Positions 38,381-49,153 are shown, counted from the first letter of the stretch. The stretch is 64,000 bases of DNA from Acinetobacter pseudolwoffii (GCF_002803605.1 NZ_PHRG01000002.1:1-64000), one strand, 5' to 3'. Program-made: numbers and translations. The notes: generated by a model not told the origin, from the sequence alone.

Positions 38381-38399
38381 AATAATGATAATTATTCTC
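38381..38399. promoter_or_regulatory. Fur-box-like operator upstream of sodA
   Basis: AATAATGATAATTATTCTC matches 16 of 19 positions of the E. coli Fur consensus GATAATGATAATCATTATC. It lies about 80 bp before the sodA start, as expected for iron-responsive repression of a manganese superoxide dismutase. Confidence 0.65.
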
Positions 38400-38479
38400 A
38401 TATAAAAATATTAAATTCAGGCGTATGTTAAATCTAATGAAAAATAACATGACTTCATTCTAGCAAAGGAATCCTGACC

Positions 38480-39097
38480 ATGAGCTATACCCTGCCTGTA
38501 CTGCCATATCCCTATGATGCCCTAGAGCCTCATATCGATAGCAAGACCATGGAAATTCATCATAGCAAGCATCATCAAACCTATATTAATAATATCAATG
38601 CAGGGATCGCAGGAACCGAATGGGAAGATTTATCGGTCGAAGCCTTAATTAGCAAATTCAATGAAGTACCGCAGCAATTAAAACAGAACGTGATCAATAA
38701 TGCCGGTGGACATGCCAATCACTCCCTGTTCTGGACAGTCATGAGTCCAGACGGTGGCGGCCATCCAGAAGCTGAAATTGCAAAGGCCATTGAACATGAA
38801 TTAGGCGGATTCGAGGCATTTAAAGACACCTTTACCCAGGCAGCACTGAGCCGTTTTGGTAGCGGCTGGGCCTGGCTGAGTGTTGCGCCAGATCAAACAC
38901 TTATTGTAGAAAGCAGCGCCAATCAGGACTCTCCACTGATGCATGGCAATATTCCCATTTTAGGTCTGGATGTCTGGGAACATGCCTATTATTTGCACTA
39001 TCAAAACCGTCGTCCGGAATATATCTCGGCTTTTTTCAATGTCGTGAACTGGCAAGAAGTGAATCGTCGTTATCTGGAAGCATTGAACACGCTTTAG
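38480..39097 (+). CDS. sodA: Superoxide dismutase, manganese type
   Basis: 205 aa, standard length. Metal ligands are in [13 protein letters not shown] (first His), [11 protein letters not shown] (second His), and the signature DVWEHAYY (Asp and His). GSGWAWL and NQDSPLM are typical of Mn-SOD. Cytoplasmic, no signal peptide. AAGGAATCC precedes the ATG. A Fur-type site upstream suggests induction under iron limitation. A 33-codon membrane ORF follows 25 bp later, probably in the same transcript. Confidence 0.92.
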   Translation: MSYTLPVLPYPYDALEPHIDSKTMEIHHSKHHQTYINNINAGIAGTEWEDLSVEALISKFNEVPQQLKQNVINNAGGHANHSLFWTVMSPDGGGHPEAEIAKAIEHELGGFEAFKDTFTQAALSRFGSGWAWLSVAPDQTLIVESSANQDSPLMHGNIPILGLDVWEHAYYLHYQNRRPEYISAFFNVVNWQEVNRRYLEALNTL

Positions 39098-39122
39098 CTT
39101 TAAATATTTAAGGAGATCGACC

Positions 39123-39224
39123 ATGTCTACACCTATTCTGATTAAACGCATAATTGGCAGCACACTCCTGATCTGTGGTGTATTTGTGATTTTATTAGAA
39201 CATGTGTGGATACCCTCTTTTTAG
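39123..39224 (+). CDS. Tiny single-pass membrane protein (33 aa) downstream of sodA
   Basis: ATG at 39,123 has a near-perfect Shine-Dalgarno (AAGGAGAT, five bases spacing). The product is MSTPILIKRIIGSTLLICGV followed by FVILLEHVWIPSF: a short basic N-terminus and one membrane helix. It lies between the sodA stop and a terminator, so it is co-transcribed with sodA. No family known to me. Confidence 0.6.
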   Translation: MSTPILIKRIIGSTLLICGVFVILLEHVWIPSF

Positions 39225-39245
39225 AGTCTTGCTGTTGTCTCATCC

Positions 39246-39276
39246 TAAAAAAGCCAGTCTGAATGACTGGCTTTTA
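39246..39276 (+). terminator. Terminator of the sodA unit
   Basis: AAAAGCCAGTC/GACTGGCTTTT-type hairpin with loop TGAAT. It also has As upstream and so can serve the converging lipoprotein gene. Confidence 0.8.
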
Positions 39277-39301
39277 TGCTTATAACTAAATGGCTAAAGG
39301 T

Positions 39302-39799
39302 TTATTGCATATTAGCAATCGCGGTGCCTTTTTGTTTGGGATCAGTATTTCCCAATTCAGGATTATCAATCGCATTCTGACATTGCAGTTTATCCCGCTC
39401 ATAATCCGCCTGCTTTTGTTCCAGACTGCTGCCATTGTCGATCACGGTACGCGCCCAGATTTCCAGACTGGTTAAGGCTTTACGGCACAAGGCATATTTA
39501 CCTTCAGTCACCGAATCGGTCATTTTGACATTAATACGCCAGTCTGTGCTCAGCTTACGTGCCGGTTGACGCACCTGGGTTTCCAGCTGATCCACTTCTT
39601 TATGATAAACCAGTGGATCGACTTTATTGATCAGTTGCCATGCCGCATTGGCATAGGTGGTCGCATCATTCGTCAGTTTAGGTGCCGGTTTAATTTCTGG
39701 CTTATCAGTCGATTGACTGTCATTCCCACACGCTTGTAACAACAATGCAGTGCTCATTAAAGCAGCTGTCAGCATCGTACGTGTCTTGAACATCCACAT
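39302..39799 (-). CDS. Hypothetical lipoprotein
   Basis: 165 aa with a lipoprotein signal peptide (lipobox LLQAC, residues about 20-24; the second Met, residue 3, is the likelier start). The mature part is helical and charged, with WQLINKVDPLVYHKEVDQLE and YALCRKALTSLEIWARTVID. No family name is certain. It is attached to a membrane by its lipidated Cys. Confidence 0.7.
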   Translation of the reverse strand: MWMFKTRTMLTAALMSTALLLQACGNDSQSTDKPEIKPAPKLTNDATTYANAAWQLINKVDPLVYHKEVDQLETQVRQPARKLSTDWRINVKMTDSVTEGKYALCRKALTSLEIWARTVIDNGSSLEQKQADYERDKLQCQNAIDNPELGNTDPKQKGTAIANMQ

Positions 39800-39902
39800 A
39801 TCAGGCTCGCCAATTTAAACATTTCGGCACTATGCTATTAAATTCACGTAGAATACACAATCTTCATTTGACCCATCGTTCAACTCTCCTTCAAGGTGTG
39901 TC

Positions 39903-40655
39903 GTGTCTGAACAGAATCAACTCGCTACGCAACCTGCTGGCTTCTGGCAAGGTGCAAAAGATAGCCAAGCGATCATCTTCACTTATTTACCAGTGTCGTT
40001 TGCTTTTGGCGTTTCAGCCACTCAGTTTGGCTTTACGGCTTGGGAAGCGCTGTTTCTTTCCTGCTCGATGTATGCAGGTGCCAGCCAGTTCCTTGTGGTC
40101 GCACTTTTAGGCAGTGGCACATCTATCTGGATGACGGCATTAACGGTGATTGCCCTAGACATTCGGCATTTGCTCTATGGCCCTGCGCTGCAAAACCTGA
40201 TTCAAGACCGGCTGAATTTAAAGAAAACTGCGATCTGGTCTTGGGGTCTGACCGATGAGGTTTTTGCTTCCGGCATGATCAAGCTCTCGCAACGGCGTCA
40301 GGAATGGTCTGAATCCTGGATGCTGGGTTTAAGCCTGTTTAGCTGGATGTCCTGGGCATTGGGATCTTTTCTCGGTGGTTTATTTGCCGATCAGGTCAGC
40401 AATCTGCCGCAATTCTTGCAAGCGGCTCTAGACTTCCTGTTACCTGCGCTGTTCCTGAGTTTCCTCTTGGCTGCTTTTGAGAAGAAACATACTTTTGTTG
40501 TGACTGTCACCATTCTGGTTTCTGCTGTGGCCTGTTACTTTATTGATCTGTCTGCCGCGATTTTCATTGGTATCAGTTCCGGTATTTTTGCCGGCCTGTT
40601 CAAGCACTATATCTTAAAACAGCCAGATCCTGAACATGCAGGAGATCAAGCATGA
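39903..40655 (+). CDS. azlC: AzlC-family branched-chain amino-acid exporter, large subunit
   Basis: 250 aa from a GTG. Multi-pass inner-membrane protein with the family's hallmark GAKDSQAIIFTYLPVSFAFG, the MYAGASQFLVVALL block and LDIRHLLYGPAL. It pairs with AzlD to export valine and related amino acids. The stop overlaps the azlD start by four bases (ATGA). Confidence 0.88.
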   Translation: MSEQNQLATQPAGFWQGAKDSQAIIFTYLPVSFAFGVSATQFGFTAWEALFLSCSMYAGASQFLVVALLGSGTSIWMTALTVIALDIRHLLYGPALQNLIQDRLNLKKTAIWSWGLTDEVFASGMIKLSQRRQEWSESWMLGLSLFSWMSWALGSFLGGLFADQVSNLPQFLQAALDFLLPALFLSFLLAAFEKKHTFVVTVTILVSAVACYFIDLSAAIFIGISSGIFAGLFKHYILKQPDPEHAGDQA

Positions 40656-40999
40656 ATCTAGAGATTATTCTGGTCGGCATTGTCGTCGGGATCGCCAATT
40701 TCGTCTCACGCTTCGGGCCTTTTTTTGTGATTCAGAAATTTCAGCAAGGCTCACAAAAACGCGGAGCATTGTGGCTAAAAATTGCCTTGGGTTCAATCGG
40801 CATTGCGGCAATCAGCTCCATGCTGGTAGTTGCTACCTTACCGCCATTATTAGAAACACCGAATAAAAGTATTGCGATGCTGGTCGGATTTATCGTACTC
40901 ACTGCGTTGTACTTTAAATTCAAACGCATCGTGATGGCGACCCTGACCGCAGCACTGACCTATGGTCTGGTTTATACCTATGTGCCGATGACGTTTTAA
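40652..40999 (+). CDS. azlD: AzlD-family exporter small subunit
   Basis: 115 aa with four predicted membrane helices (IILVGIVVGIANFVSRFGPF, LGSIGIAAISSMLVVATLPP, IAMLVGFIVLTALYF, and a terminal helix). The size and the N-terminal FVSRFGPFF motif are typical. It is translationally coupled to azlC. Confidence 0.87.
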   Translation: MNLEIILVGIVVGIANFVSRFGPFFVIQKFQQGSQKRGALWLKIALGSIGIAAISSMLVVATLPPLLETPNKSIAMLVGFIVLTALYFKFKRIVMATLTAALTYGLVYTYVPMTF

Positions 41000-41368
41000 G
41001 CTTGAACTGACTGATCAATCAAGATAAAGACTTATGCTTATGGAATAGTATAGGTCTTTATTATATAAAAATAATTAGCTGATCCCTATCATTTTTCCTG
41101 AAAGAAAAAGCTCAAATAAAATCATTTCCGTATTCTTTTATACTTTTTTAATACTCGACCAGTTGTAGATAGAAAAAAGCTATTGCCAAAACAGGATATA
41201 CCGTCTTCAAATCAGTCTGACAGATCAGTGACATGACAATTACGCCTTACTTACCTCCAGAAAAACTTTATAAATAAAACTGTTGGACAATATCACAATT
41301 TTGTATGAATCTTGGCTTAACTGCCGGCTCAGTTCTGCTATGCTAAAAGTCCATAAAATCAAGCATGG
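41000..41368. other. Intergenic region upstream of purT
   Basis: 369 bp, AT-rich. It should hold the azlCD terminator and the purT promoter. An imperfect inverted repeat AAAGACTTAT/ATAGGTCTTT (41,025-41,060) could terminate azlCD. No PurR-box-like palindrome (ACGCAAACGTTTGCGT) is visible. Confidence 0.4.
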
Positions 41369-42583
41369 ATGACACACATGAGCGTGACTATTGGTACTCC
41401 CCTGCAAGCTTCTGCCTATAAAGTTCTATTATTGGGTTCTGGTGAACTGGGCAAGGAAGTGGTGATTTCACTACAACGTCTTGGGGTCGAAGTTCATGCT
41501 GCTGACCGTTATGAGCATGCACCTGCCATGCAAGTCGCGCATTATTCCTATACCTTGAATATGGCCGATGCTGAAGAATTAAAACAATTGATCCATCAAA
41601 TCCAGCCACATTTAATCGTTCCTGAAATTGAAGCCATTGCCACACAAGTACTGGTTGACGTTGAAGAACAAAATATTGCGACCGTCATTCCTTCGGCTAA
41701 AGCGGTCAATCTGACCATGAACCGCGAAGGCATTCGCCGTCTGGCCGCAGAAGAACTGGGGCTGCCAACTTCAGCGTACCGATTTGCTGACAGTTTAGAG
41801 TCCTTCCGTGCTGCCTGTGATGATGTCGGCTATCCAAACTTTGTCAAGCCGGTCATGTCCTCTTCTGGCAAAGGCCAGTCTCGGGTAAAAAGCTTTGCAG
41901 AGGTAGACGCGGCTTGGGAATATGCGCAAACTGGTGGACGCGTCAATCAGGGTACAGTGATTGTCGAATCGCAAATTGACTTTGATTTTGAAATTACCTT
42001 ATTGACTGTTCGTGCAAAAAATCCGGCAACCGGCGAGATCGAAACCTCTTATTGCGATCCGATCGGCCATCGTCAGGACTCGGGCGACTATGTCGAAAGT
42101 TGGCAACCTCAGCCGATGACTCCGGCAGCGCTAGAGGAATCTAAACGCATTGCCCACAAAGTCACCACAGCACTGGGGGGTTGCGGAATCTTTGGTGTAG
42201 AACTCTTTATCAAAGGCGACCAAGTATGGTTTAGTGAGGTTTCTCCTCGTCCACACGATACCGGACTGGTAACACTCGCCTCTCAATTTCAAAGCGAATT
42301 TGAACTGCATGCACGTGCGATTTTAGGCCTGCCCGTCAATACCACACGGCATAGTGTGGCTGCCAGCGCGGTGATTTATGCCGGGGTAGATGATCGTAAT
42401 CTTTCATTTTCTGGCCTGAATCTTGCTTTAGCAGACGGCAATACTGATTTGCGCCTGTTTGGCAAACCTGAAGGCTTCGAACGGCGTCGCATGGGTGTTG
42501 CGACTGCACGTGCTGAAAGCATTGAACAGGCACGCGAACTGGCACTTCAGGTCGCAAATCAAGTTAGCATTAATCAAAACTAA
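41369..42583 (+). CDS. purT: Formate-dependent phosphoribosylglycinamide formyltransferase
   Basis: Third step of purine synthesis, using formate and ATP instead of formyl-THF. 404 aa (401 from the second ATG at 41,378). ATP-grasp enzyme: N-terminal [23 protein letters not shown]-binding [12 protein letters not shown], and the metal-binding end [17 protein letters not shown]. Cytoplasmic. It is followed 26 bp later by glnD. Confidence 0.93.
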   Translation: MTHMSVTIGTPLQASAYKVLLLGSGELGKEVVISLQRLGVEVHAADRYEHAPAMQVAHYSYTLNMADAEELKQLIHQIQPHLIVPEIEAIATQVLVDVEEQNIATVIPSAKAVNLTMNREGIRRLAAEELGLPTSAYRFADSLESFRAACDDVGYPNFVKPVMSSSGKGQSRVKSFAEVDAAWEYAQTGGRVNQGTVIVESQIDFDFEITLLTVRAKNPATGEIETSYCDPIGHRQDSGDYVESWQPQPMTPAALEESKRIAHKVTTALGGCGIFGVELFIKGDQVWFSEVSPRPHDTGLVTLASQFQSEFELHARAILGLPVNTTRHSVAASAVIYAGVDDRNLSFSGLNLALADGNTDLRLFGKPEGFERRRMGVATARAESIEQARELALQVANQVSINQN

Positions 42584-42609
42584 GCTAAAATACCAACGGA
42601 CCACTGTTC

Positions 42610-45276
42610 ATGATCAATACCTTACCTCTGCTGAATTACATTAAAAGTAACCATGACATTAAAGCCATCAATCAATGGCGTAGTGATGTCGAAAATCAGC
42701 TACAGGAGAGTTTTGAAAATGGACAGTCGATTCGGGATATTATTCTGGCACGTTCCAATCTGATTGATGAAGCACTGCAATTTCTCTGGAAATACGCCGA
42801 ACTGGATCAAACCGATTTGGCCCTGTTTGCTGTCGGAGGTTATGGTCGCCGTGAAATGCTGCCTTATTCTGATGTCGACCTCATGATCCTGTCAGAAGAC
42901 GAGATTAGTCCAGAGCAGGAACAGCTGATTTCTACCTTCATTTCATTACTCTGGGATGTCGGTAATTTCAAACCGGGGATCAGCGTGCGTACCATCAATG
43001 ATTGTGTCAGTCAGGCCAGTAGTGATCTCACTGTTGCCACTACGCTAATCGAAGCACGCCTGATTATTGGCAATGAGAACCTGTGCAAATGGCCACGGCG
43101 CATCGTGTCACGCACCTGGACCGATAAAACCTTCTTTGATGCCAAAATGGATGAGCAGCATAAACGCTATGCTCAGCACAACAATACCGAAAGCAATCTG
43201 GAACCGGATATTAAAAATGCGCCGGGCGGTATCCGCGACATCAACCAGATCGGCTGGATTGCCAAACGACATTTCCGCGTCAACCGGATTTATGATCTGG
43301 TACATCTGGGTTTTATTTCTGAATTTGAACTCGGTGTGCTCGAAGAAGCTGAAAGTTTTCTCTGGGAAATTCGCCATCATCTGCACCGCCTGACCAAGCG
43401 CGATGAAAACCGCTTACTGTTCGATTATCAGCGTGATATTGCGGCTAAATTCGGCTATGTGCGTGATGAGGCGCATCATCCGAACTATCCGATCGAACAG
43501 TTTATGAAGCGCTATTATCGCAGCGCACAGCAAGTCTCTACACTCAATGAAATGCTGCTGGCCTACTTCAATGAATCTGTGATTACCCCACGTTTACCGC
43601 AATATGAACGCCAGATTGAGGAAATTAATGAAAATTTCAAACTGGTCGATGGCAAGTTAGCAGTTCAGCATCACAAGATTTTCTCGGAAAATCCAAGCGC
43701 GATTCTGGAAATTTTCTATCTGCTGGCCAATCGTCCTGAAATTCAGGGCATTCGTGCGCGTACCTTACGCCTGCTGACCTTGGCAGGAAAACGCATTGAT
43801 CAGGATTTTCGTGATAATCCGGTGCATCAGGCGCTGTTTATGGCGATTATCCGCTCACCGCATCGGCTCTACGACACCCTGGTGACGATGAAGCGTTATG
43901 GCGTACTGGGTAATTACATCCCGGCCTTTGGGCAGATTCTGGGCCTGATGCAATATGACCTGTTCCATATCTATACGGTCGATGCACATACCTTATTGTT
44001 GCTACGCAATTTAAATCGCTTTAAAGCACCTGAATTTGCCAAGGAATTTCCTGTGGTCAGTTCAGTGTTCCAGCGCCTGACCCGTCGTGACATTGTATAT
44101 CTGGCAGCTCTTTTTCATGATATTGCCAAAGGTCGTGGCGGTGATCATAGTGAGCTTGGAGCAGCCGATGCCATTAAATTCTGCCGTAGCCATGGCTTTA
44201 CCGAACGCGAAAGTAATCTGGTGGCCTGGCTGATCCAGAATCATCTGGTGATGTCTGTGACTGCGCAGAAAAAAGATATTTCCGACCCGGATGTGGTCAA
44301 AGAATTCGCAGAAAAAATGGGCGATATGGAGCATCTGGACTATCTGTATACCCTGACAGTTGCGGATATCAATGCCACCAATCCCAAGCTCTGGAATACC
44401 TGGCGCGCATCCTTGATGCGTCAGCTCTATACGCAGGCGCGTGATGTGATCCGTTCTGGTCTCGGCCGTCCGGTCGATTATCAGATGCTGATTGAAGACA
44501 CCAAGTTTGAAGCCAGTGAACGTCTGGTCGAGCATTTCTCGCTCTATGATGTTGAAAAAGTCTGGCAGGAACTGGGTGATGATTATTTCCTGAAAGAAAC
44601 CGCGGATGAAATTGCCTGGCATACCCGCGCCATTTTACAACATGGCGATAATCCTGCGCCTTTGGTGCTGATGCGGGCGCATCGAAAATATGCTCAGGAT
44701 GCGGTACAGATCTTTATTTATACTCAGGATAAACCGAACCTGTTTGCGACCACAGTTGCCATTCTGGATCGTATGAATCTGGATGTTCAAGATGCGCGGA
44801 TTATTACCGCGACCAAAGCTTTTAGTCTGGATACCTATGTGGTGCTGGATCGCTTTGGTACCTTACTCACCGACCCTGAACGGGAAGCCACCGTCATTGA
44901 AGCCCTGAAAGACGCTTTGAGCCATTCAGATGAATATCCGGGTCTGATGCAACGCCGCATTCCGCGTCAACTCCGTCATTTCGATATTGAAAATACAGTC
45001 GATATTACGATGAATGCGGCTCTGGATCAGAATATGGTCGAAATTGCGACTCTGGATCATCCTGGTTTACTTGCCAAAATTGGCGGTTTATTTATGATGC
45101 AAGGGCTGGATATCCACTCTGCCAAAATTGCCACACTTGGCGAACGTGCTGAAGATATTTTCTTTGTCACCAAAAAAAATGGCATCCCGATGAGCCCGAC
45201 TGAGTCTCAAGAATTTGCAGCTGCACTCAAAGCTGCCCTGGATGAGGCTTCACATCAGGTCAGCGGTCAACACTAA
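42610..45276 (+). CDS. glnD: Bifunctional [protein-PII] uridylyltransferase/uridylyl-removing enzyme
   Basis: Senses glutamine and modifies PII. 888 aa. Nucleotidyltransferase domain with [19 protein letters not shown] (residues about 76-94), a middle GlnE-like region, an HD hydrolase domain ([20 protein letters not shown]) and two C-terminal ACT domains (near residues 700 and 810: [20 protein letters not shown], then [20 protein letters not shown]). Good order and length. It is followed 23 bp later by dapC, an arrangement common in Acinetobacter. Confidence 0.95.
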   Translation: MINTLPLLNYIKSNHDIKAINQWRSDVENQLQESFENGQSIRDIILARSNLIDEALQFLWKYAELDQTDLALFAVGGYGRREMLPYSDVDLMILSEDEISPEQEQLISTFISLLWDVGNFKPGISVRTINDCVSQASSDLTVATTLIEARLIIGNENLCKWPRRIVSRTWTDKTFFDAKMDEQHKRYAQHNNTESNLEPDIKNAPGGIRDINQIGWIAKRHFRVNRIYDLVHLGFISEFELGVLEEAESFLWEIRHHLHRLTKRDENRLLFDYQRDIAAKFGYVRDEAHHPNYPIEQFMKRYYRSAQQVSTLNEMLLAYFNESVITPRLPQYERQIEEINENFKLVDGKLAVQHHKIFSENPSAILEIFYLLANRPEIQGIRARTLRLLTLAGKRIDQDFRDNPVHQALFMAIIRSPHRLYDTLVTMKRYGVLGNYIPAFGQILGLMQYDLFHIYTVDAHTLLLLRNLNRFKAPEFAKEFPVVSSVFQRLTRRDIVYLAALFHDIAKGRGGDHSELGAADAIKFCRSHGFTERESNLVAWLIQNHLVMSVTAQKKDISDPDVVKEFAEKMGDMEHLDYLYTLTVADINATNPKLWNTWRASLMRQLYTQARDVIRSGLGRPVDYQMLIEDTKFEASERLVEHFSLYDVEKVWQELGDDYFLKETADEIAWHTRAILQHGDNPAPLVLMRAHRKYAQDAVQIFIYTQDKPNLFATTVAILDRMNLDVQDARIITATKAFSLDTYVVLDRFGTLLTDPEREATVIEALKDALSHSDEYPGLMQRRIPRQLRHFDIENTVDITMNAALDQNMVEIATLDHPGLLAKIGGLFMMQGLDIHSAKIATLGERAEDIFFVTKKNGIPMSPTESQEFAAALKAALDEASHQVSGQH

Positions 45277-45299
45277 CACTCTGCTCGGTAACACATTTC

Positions 45300-46469
45300 A
45301 TGAACTCTAGCTTGTCTTTATTGCACCCTTATCCCTTTGAAAAGTTAAATCGGCTTTTTGCGGATATCCAGCCTGCAAATATGCCATTAATTCCCCTGTC
45401 GATTGGCGAACCAAAGCATCCTGCACCGGAGTTTGTGAAACAGGCGATTATTGATAACTTTAAACATTTATCGACTTATCCCAACAGTAAAGGTCTTCCC
45501 GAACTACGTGAAAGTATTGCCAACTGGTTAAGCCGCCGCTTTAAGCTGAATAGCATCAGTGCAGACAGCAATATCCTGCCCGTTTCCGGTACACGTGAAG
45601 CAATTTTCTCTTTTGTACAAGCCTTGGTGAACCGAGAAGAGGCACCTTATGTGGTGATGCCGAACCCGTTCTACCAGATTTATGAAGGTGCGACGCTGCT
45701 CGCAGGTGCCAAACCTTATTTCATCAACTGTACTGAGGAAAATAATTACCTCGGTGACTTTGATGCCGTTCCGGCAGAAGTCTGGGAAAAAACCGCATTA
45801 TTATTTGTCTGCACGCCGGGCAATCCAACGGGTGCGGTGCTGTCTAAAGAACAGTTTAAAAAGCTGATTGCGCTGTCAGATCAATACAACTTTGTCATTG
45901 CTTCAGATGAATGCTATTCGGAATTGTGGTTTGATCAGGCACCCGCGGGTTTACTGGAAGTCTGTGCTGAAATCGGTCGTGATGACTATAAAAACTGTGT
46001 GGTATTCCACTCGCTGTCTAAACGTTCCAACCTGCCGGGCATGCGTTCAGGTTTTGTCGCCGGTGACGCAACTTTACTAAAACCGTATTTGCAGTATCGT
46101 ACTTATCACGGTGCAGCGATGCCGGTACAGCACCAACTGGCTTCTATTGCTGCCTGGAACGATGAAGCCCATGTGGAAGACAACCGGGTGCAATACCGCG
46201 CCAAATTTGATTTGTTCCAGCAAGAACTCGGTCACCTGCTGCCACTGAAAAAACCGGATGCCGGTTTCTACTACTGGCTCAAAGTCGACAATGATGAAGC
46301 CTTTGCCAAAATGCTGATGGAAAAAGCCCATATTAAAGTTCTGCCGGGCCGTTATCTGTCTCGTAATACTGAACAAGGTAATCCGGGTGAAAATCATGTA
46401 CGTTTAGCTCTGGTTGCTGATCTGGCACAATGTGAACAAGTCATTCAACGTCTAAAAGTGATTCTCTAG
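45300..46469 (+). CDS. dapC: Succinyldiaminopimelate transaminase
   Basis: PLP-dependent class I aminotransferase in the succinylase branch of lysine/DAP synthesis. 389 aa. PLS-IGEPKHPAPEFVK start, glycine-rich VSGTREAIFSF, NPFYQIYEGAT, PGNPTGAV, Asp in ASDECYSELWF, and the PLP Lys in VFHSLSKRSNLPGMRSG. Closest in style to DapC of Gammaproteobacteria. It ends at a terminator. Confidence 0.9.
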   Translation: MNSSLSLLHPYPFEKLNRLFADIQPANMPLIPLSIGEPKHPAPEFVKQAIIDNFKHLSTYPNSKGLPELRESIANWLSRRFKLNSISADSNILPVSGTREAIFSFVQALVNREEAPYVVMPNPFYQIYEGATLLAGAKPYFINCTEENNYLGDFDAVPAEVWEKTALLFVCTPGNPTGAVLSKEQFKKLIALSDQYNFVIASDECYSELWFDQAPAGLLEVCAEIGRDDYKNCVVFHSLSKRSNLPGMRSGFVAGDATLLKPYLQYRTYHGAAMPVQHQLASIAAWNDEAHVEDNRVQYRAKFDLFQQELGHLLPLKKPDAGFYYWLKVDNDEAFAKMLMEKAHIKVLPGRYLSRNTEQGNPGENHVRLALVADLAQCEQVIQRLKVIL

Positions 46470-46483
46470 ATTTAAGTCATAAT

Positions 46484-46517
46484 CAAAAAAACCACTGTAA
46501 ATACAGTGGTTTTTTTA
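46484..46517 (+). terminator. Terminator of the purT-glnD-dapC unit
   Basis: AAAAACCACTGTA/TACAGTGGTTTTT hairpin, loop AA, with a long T-run. It is also usable from the opposite strand. Confidence 0.85.
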
Positions 46518-46582
46518 TAAAAATGCAATACGATCAATTTTAATCCAGCACTCAAAAATTCTTTCATGTCTCAAAATAAAGT

Positions 46583-47059
46583 TTAGAGTACTTTTTCGAT
46601 TTCAACTTCAAGATCTTCAGGCTTGGTCGTCGGTGCAAAACGGCTCAAAACCTTACCATCACGTCCAATCAGAAACTTGGTAAAGTTCCATTTAATCCCA
46701 TTTCCTAAAATACCTTTGGAATTATTGGTCAAATAACGGAAGATGGCATGCGCTTCAGGGCCTTTAACATCCACTTTGGAAAACATCGGGAAAGATACCC
46801 CGTAATTTTTCTGGCAAAACTCACCAATCTGTTCATTGGAACCTGGATCCTGACCGCCAAACTGGTTGCATGGAAATCCTAAGACCTCCAGACCTTGATC
46901 TTTATATTTCTCGTAAAGCTTCTCTAATCCTGAGAATTGTGGGGTAAAGCCACATTTACTTGCTGTATTCACGATTAAAAGTACCTTGCCTTCATAATCT
47001 GCAAGCTGTTTGCTTTTACCATCTAACAATTCAGCTTCAAACTGATAAATGCTGGTCAT
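46583..47059 (-). CDS. Glutathione peroxidase family thiol peroxidase
   Basis: 158 aa. Peroxidatic Cys C36 in [12 protein letters not shown], the [17 protein letters not shown] block with a second Cys, and [10 protein letters not shown]. Cys, not selenocysteine, as in most bacterial members, which often use thioredoxin. Cytoplasmic. Its start overlaps the msrB stop by four bases, so the two antioxidant genes form one operon. Confidence 0.9.
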   Translation of the reverse strand: MTSIYQFEAELLDGKSKQLADYEGKVLLIVNTASKCGFTPQFSGLEKLYEKYKDQGLEVLGFPCNQFGGQDPGSNEQIGEFCQKNYGVSFPMFSKVDVKGPEAHAIFRYLTNNSKGILGNGIKWNFTKFLIGRDGKVLSRFAPTTKPEDLEVEIEKVL

Positions 47060-47475
47060 GGATAGGTTTCCTCATCATTTTTTTCTTGTGTTTCTAATTC
47101 TAAAGAAGCCGAGTTTACACAATAACGTAAGCCCGTCGGTTCTGGACCATCAGGGAAAACATGCCCTAAATGTGCGTCACAATAATGACAAACAATTTCA
47201 GTTCTGACCATCCCGTGTGAAGTATCAGGTAATTCTTCTATGACTGAACTGCTCAGGGGACGGTAAAAGCTTGGCCAGCCACAACCACTGTCAAATTTGG
47301 TTTCTGAAGTAAATAAAGGTTCACCACAACAGCGACATACGTAAACACCATCTTGTTTGGTATTCCAGTATTTCCCGGTAAATGCGGGTTCGGTTCCCTT
47401 TTGGCGTGTAATACGGAACTCTTCAGGTGATAACTCTCTTTGCCATTCTCTGTCTGTTTTATTGAGTTTTCCCAT
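47056..47475 (-). CDS. msrB: Peptide-methionine (R)-S-oxide reductase
   Basis: Repairs oxidised methionine. 139 aa. Two zinc CxxC pairs ([10 protein letters not shown] and [11 protein letters not shown]), GCGWPSFY, and the catalytic Cys in [12 protein letters not shown]. Translationally coupled to the glutathione-peroxidase gene downstream. Confidence 0.93.
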   Translation of the reverse strand: MGKLNKTDREWQRELSPEEFRITRQKGTEPAFTGKYWNTKQDGVYVCRCCGEPLFTSETKFDSGCGWPSFYRPLSSSVIEELPDTSHGMVRTEIVCHYCDAHLGHVFPDGPEPTGLRYCVNSASLELETQEKNDEETYP

Positions 47476-47704
47476 GATTGCGTACCTTTTTATCTTGCTA
47501 TTTAAAATAGGATAATCCTATATTTACGTGATTCAATTTAAAAATTCTAGTGTTTATTTAACAATTTACAAAAGACCTATAATAGCCAAAAAAGCAAAAA
47601 GTAAGCAAATATGCAGAAACAAAGTAAGCAACTTATGTACTAAATGCTTTTTTGTGAGCAAATTTAGTGTTAAGCTTAGTCATATTCTTGCTCAGGATTA
47701 AAAA

Positions 47705-49135
47705 ATGTCGCAAAAAAAGAGCGTAATTTTTCAGAATTTACTTCCTGTGATCAGACAGTATCAACAGCTAGGATTTACCCATGAAAGAATTGTTGCTTTA
47801 CTCAGAGATGAACATCATCTCGATCTGGTAACAACTGAGACATTTAAAAGTTATTTATACCGTTATGCAAAAGTGACCTCCACTCTTTCCGAGAACATCA
47901 AAATGCCGAACACTCTCCCAACCCCTCGCGAAATTAAGAAATCGTCTAAGCTCGAGCATGTTTGCTACGACATTCGCGGGCCTGTGTTACGAGCGGCCAT
48001 CGAGATGGAAGAAGCGGGTCATAAGATTATCAAACTGAATATCGGCAACCCCGCCCCATTCGGTTTTGAAGCGCCGCAGGAAATTATCAATGATGTAGCT
48101 TTAAACCTGCCGAATGCGATTGGCTATACCGATTCCAAAGGGATTTTCCCGGCACGTAAGGCGATCTGTCAGTATTATCAGCAAAAAGGCATTCTGGATA
48201 TGCACGTCAATGACGTCTATATCGGTAATGGTGTGTCTGAACTGATTGTTATGGCCATGCAAGGTCTGTTGGATGATGGCGATGAAATGCTGATTCCAAT
48301 GCCGGATTATCCACTCTGGACGGCGGCAGTGAATCTATCTGGCGGTACAGCGATTCACTATAAATGTGATGAAGAAAATCACTGGTATCCCGACATTGTC
48401 GATATGGAAAGTAAAATCACGCCAAATACCCGTGGTATTGTGATTATCAACCCGAATAACCCGACCGGTTCAGTTTATCCACGTCATGTGTTACAACAAA
48501 TTGTCGACTTGGCCAAGAAATATGACCTGATTTTATTTGCTGATGAAATCTACGACAAAATTATCTACGATGGAATCGAGCATGTTGCTGTAGCAGCTCT
48601 GGCTGGCGATCAGCTCTGTGTTTCGTTTAACGGTTTATCTAAAGCCTATCGTATTGCTGGTTTTCGTTCCGGCTGGATGGCCATTACCGGCAATAAAGCA
48701 CGTGCAGCAGACTATATTGAAGGTCTTGATATGCTGGCGTCGATGCGACTGTGCGCCAACCATCAGGCACAATATGCGATTCAAACCGCCCTGGGTGGTT
48801 ACCAGTCTATTAATGACCTGATTCGTCCCGGTGGCCGTTTATATGAACAGCGTAATATTGCCTGGGAAATGCTGAACGAGATTCCAGGGGTATCTTGTGT
48901 CAAACCTGAAGGTGCGATGTACTGCTTCCCGAAACTGGATCCGAATGTGTATCCAATTCAGGACGATGAAAAACTAATGCTGGATTTGTTACGTGTAGAG
49001 AAAGTACTTCTGGTTCAAGGTACAGGCTTTAACTGGCCAACACCGGATCATTTCCGTGTCGTGTTCCTGCCGGCTGAAAATGAACTGCGTGAAGCCATCA
49101 CTCGTGTTGGCCGTTTCCTGGCCAAGATGCGTTAA
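47705..49135 (+). CDS. alaA: Alanine transaminase AlaA with N-terminal helical extension
   Basis: Makes alanine from pyruvate and glutamate. 476 aa, about 70 longer than E. coli AlaA. Residues about 78-476 match AlaA closely (KSSKLEHVCYDIRGPVLRAA, LNIGNPAPFGF, VYIGNGVSELIV, NPNNPTGSVY, PLP Lys in FNGLSKAYRIAGFRSG). The extra N-terminus (FQNLLPVIRQYQQLGFTHER, then IVALLRDEHHLDLVTTETFKSYLYRYAK) resembles small helical DNA-binding-like domains of plasmid TraK/KfrA-type proteins. The true start is supported by the continuous frame; an internal Met at the linker (MPNTLPTPREIKKSSK) is an alternative start. Confidence 0.88.
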   Translation: MSQKKSVIFQNLLPVIRQYQQLGFTHERIVALLRDEHHLDLVTTETFKSYLYRYAKVTSTLSENIKMPNTLPTPREIKKSSKLEHVCYDIRGPVLRAAIEMEEAGHKIIKLNIGNPAPFGFEAPQEIINDVALNLPNAIGYTDSKGIFPARKAICQYYQQKGILDMHVNDVYIGNGVSELIVMAMQGLLDDGDEMLIPMPDYPLWTAAVNLSGGTAIHYKCDEENHWYPDIVDMESKITPNTRGIVIINPNNPTGSVYPRHVLQQIVDLAKKYDLILFADEIYDKIIYDGIEHVAVAALAGDQLCVSFNGLSKAYRIAGFRSGWMAITGNKARAADYIEGLDMLASMRLCANHQAQYAIQTALGGYQSINDLIRPGGRLYEQRNIAWEMLNEIPGVSCVKPEGAMYCFPKLDPNVYPIQDDEKLMLDLLRVEKVLLVQGTGFNWPTPDHFRVVFLPAENELREAITRVGRFLAKMR

Positions 49136-49153
49136 TTCCTGAAATAGACAACA

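Noticed and set aside
44062..44622. 186-codon antisense ORF inside glnD
   Set aside because: A shadow of the GlnD coding frame with no independent family or start signal; similar antisense frames lie in dacA, dapC and ychF.
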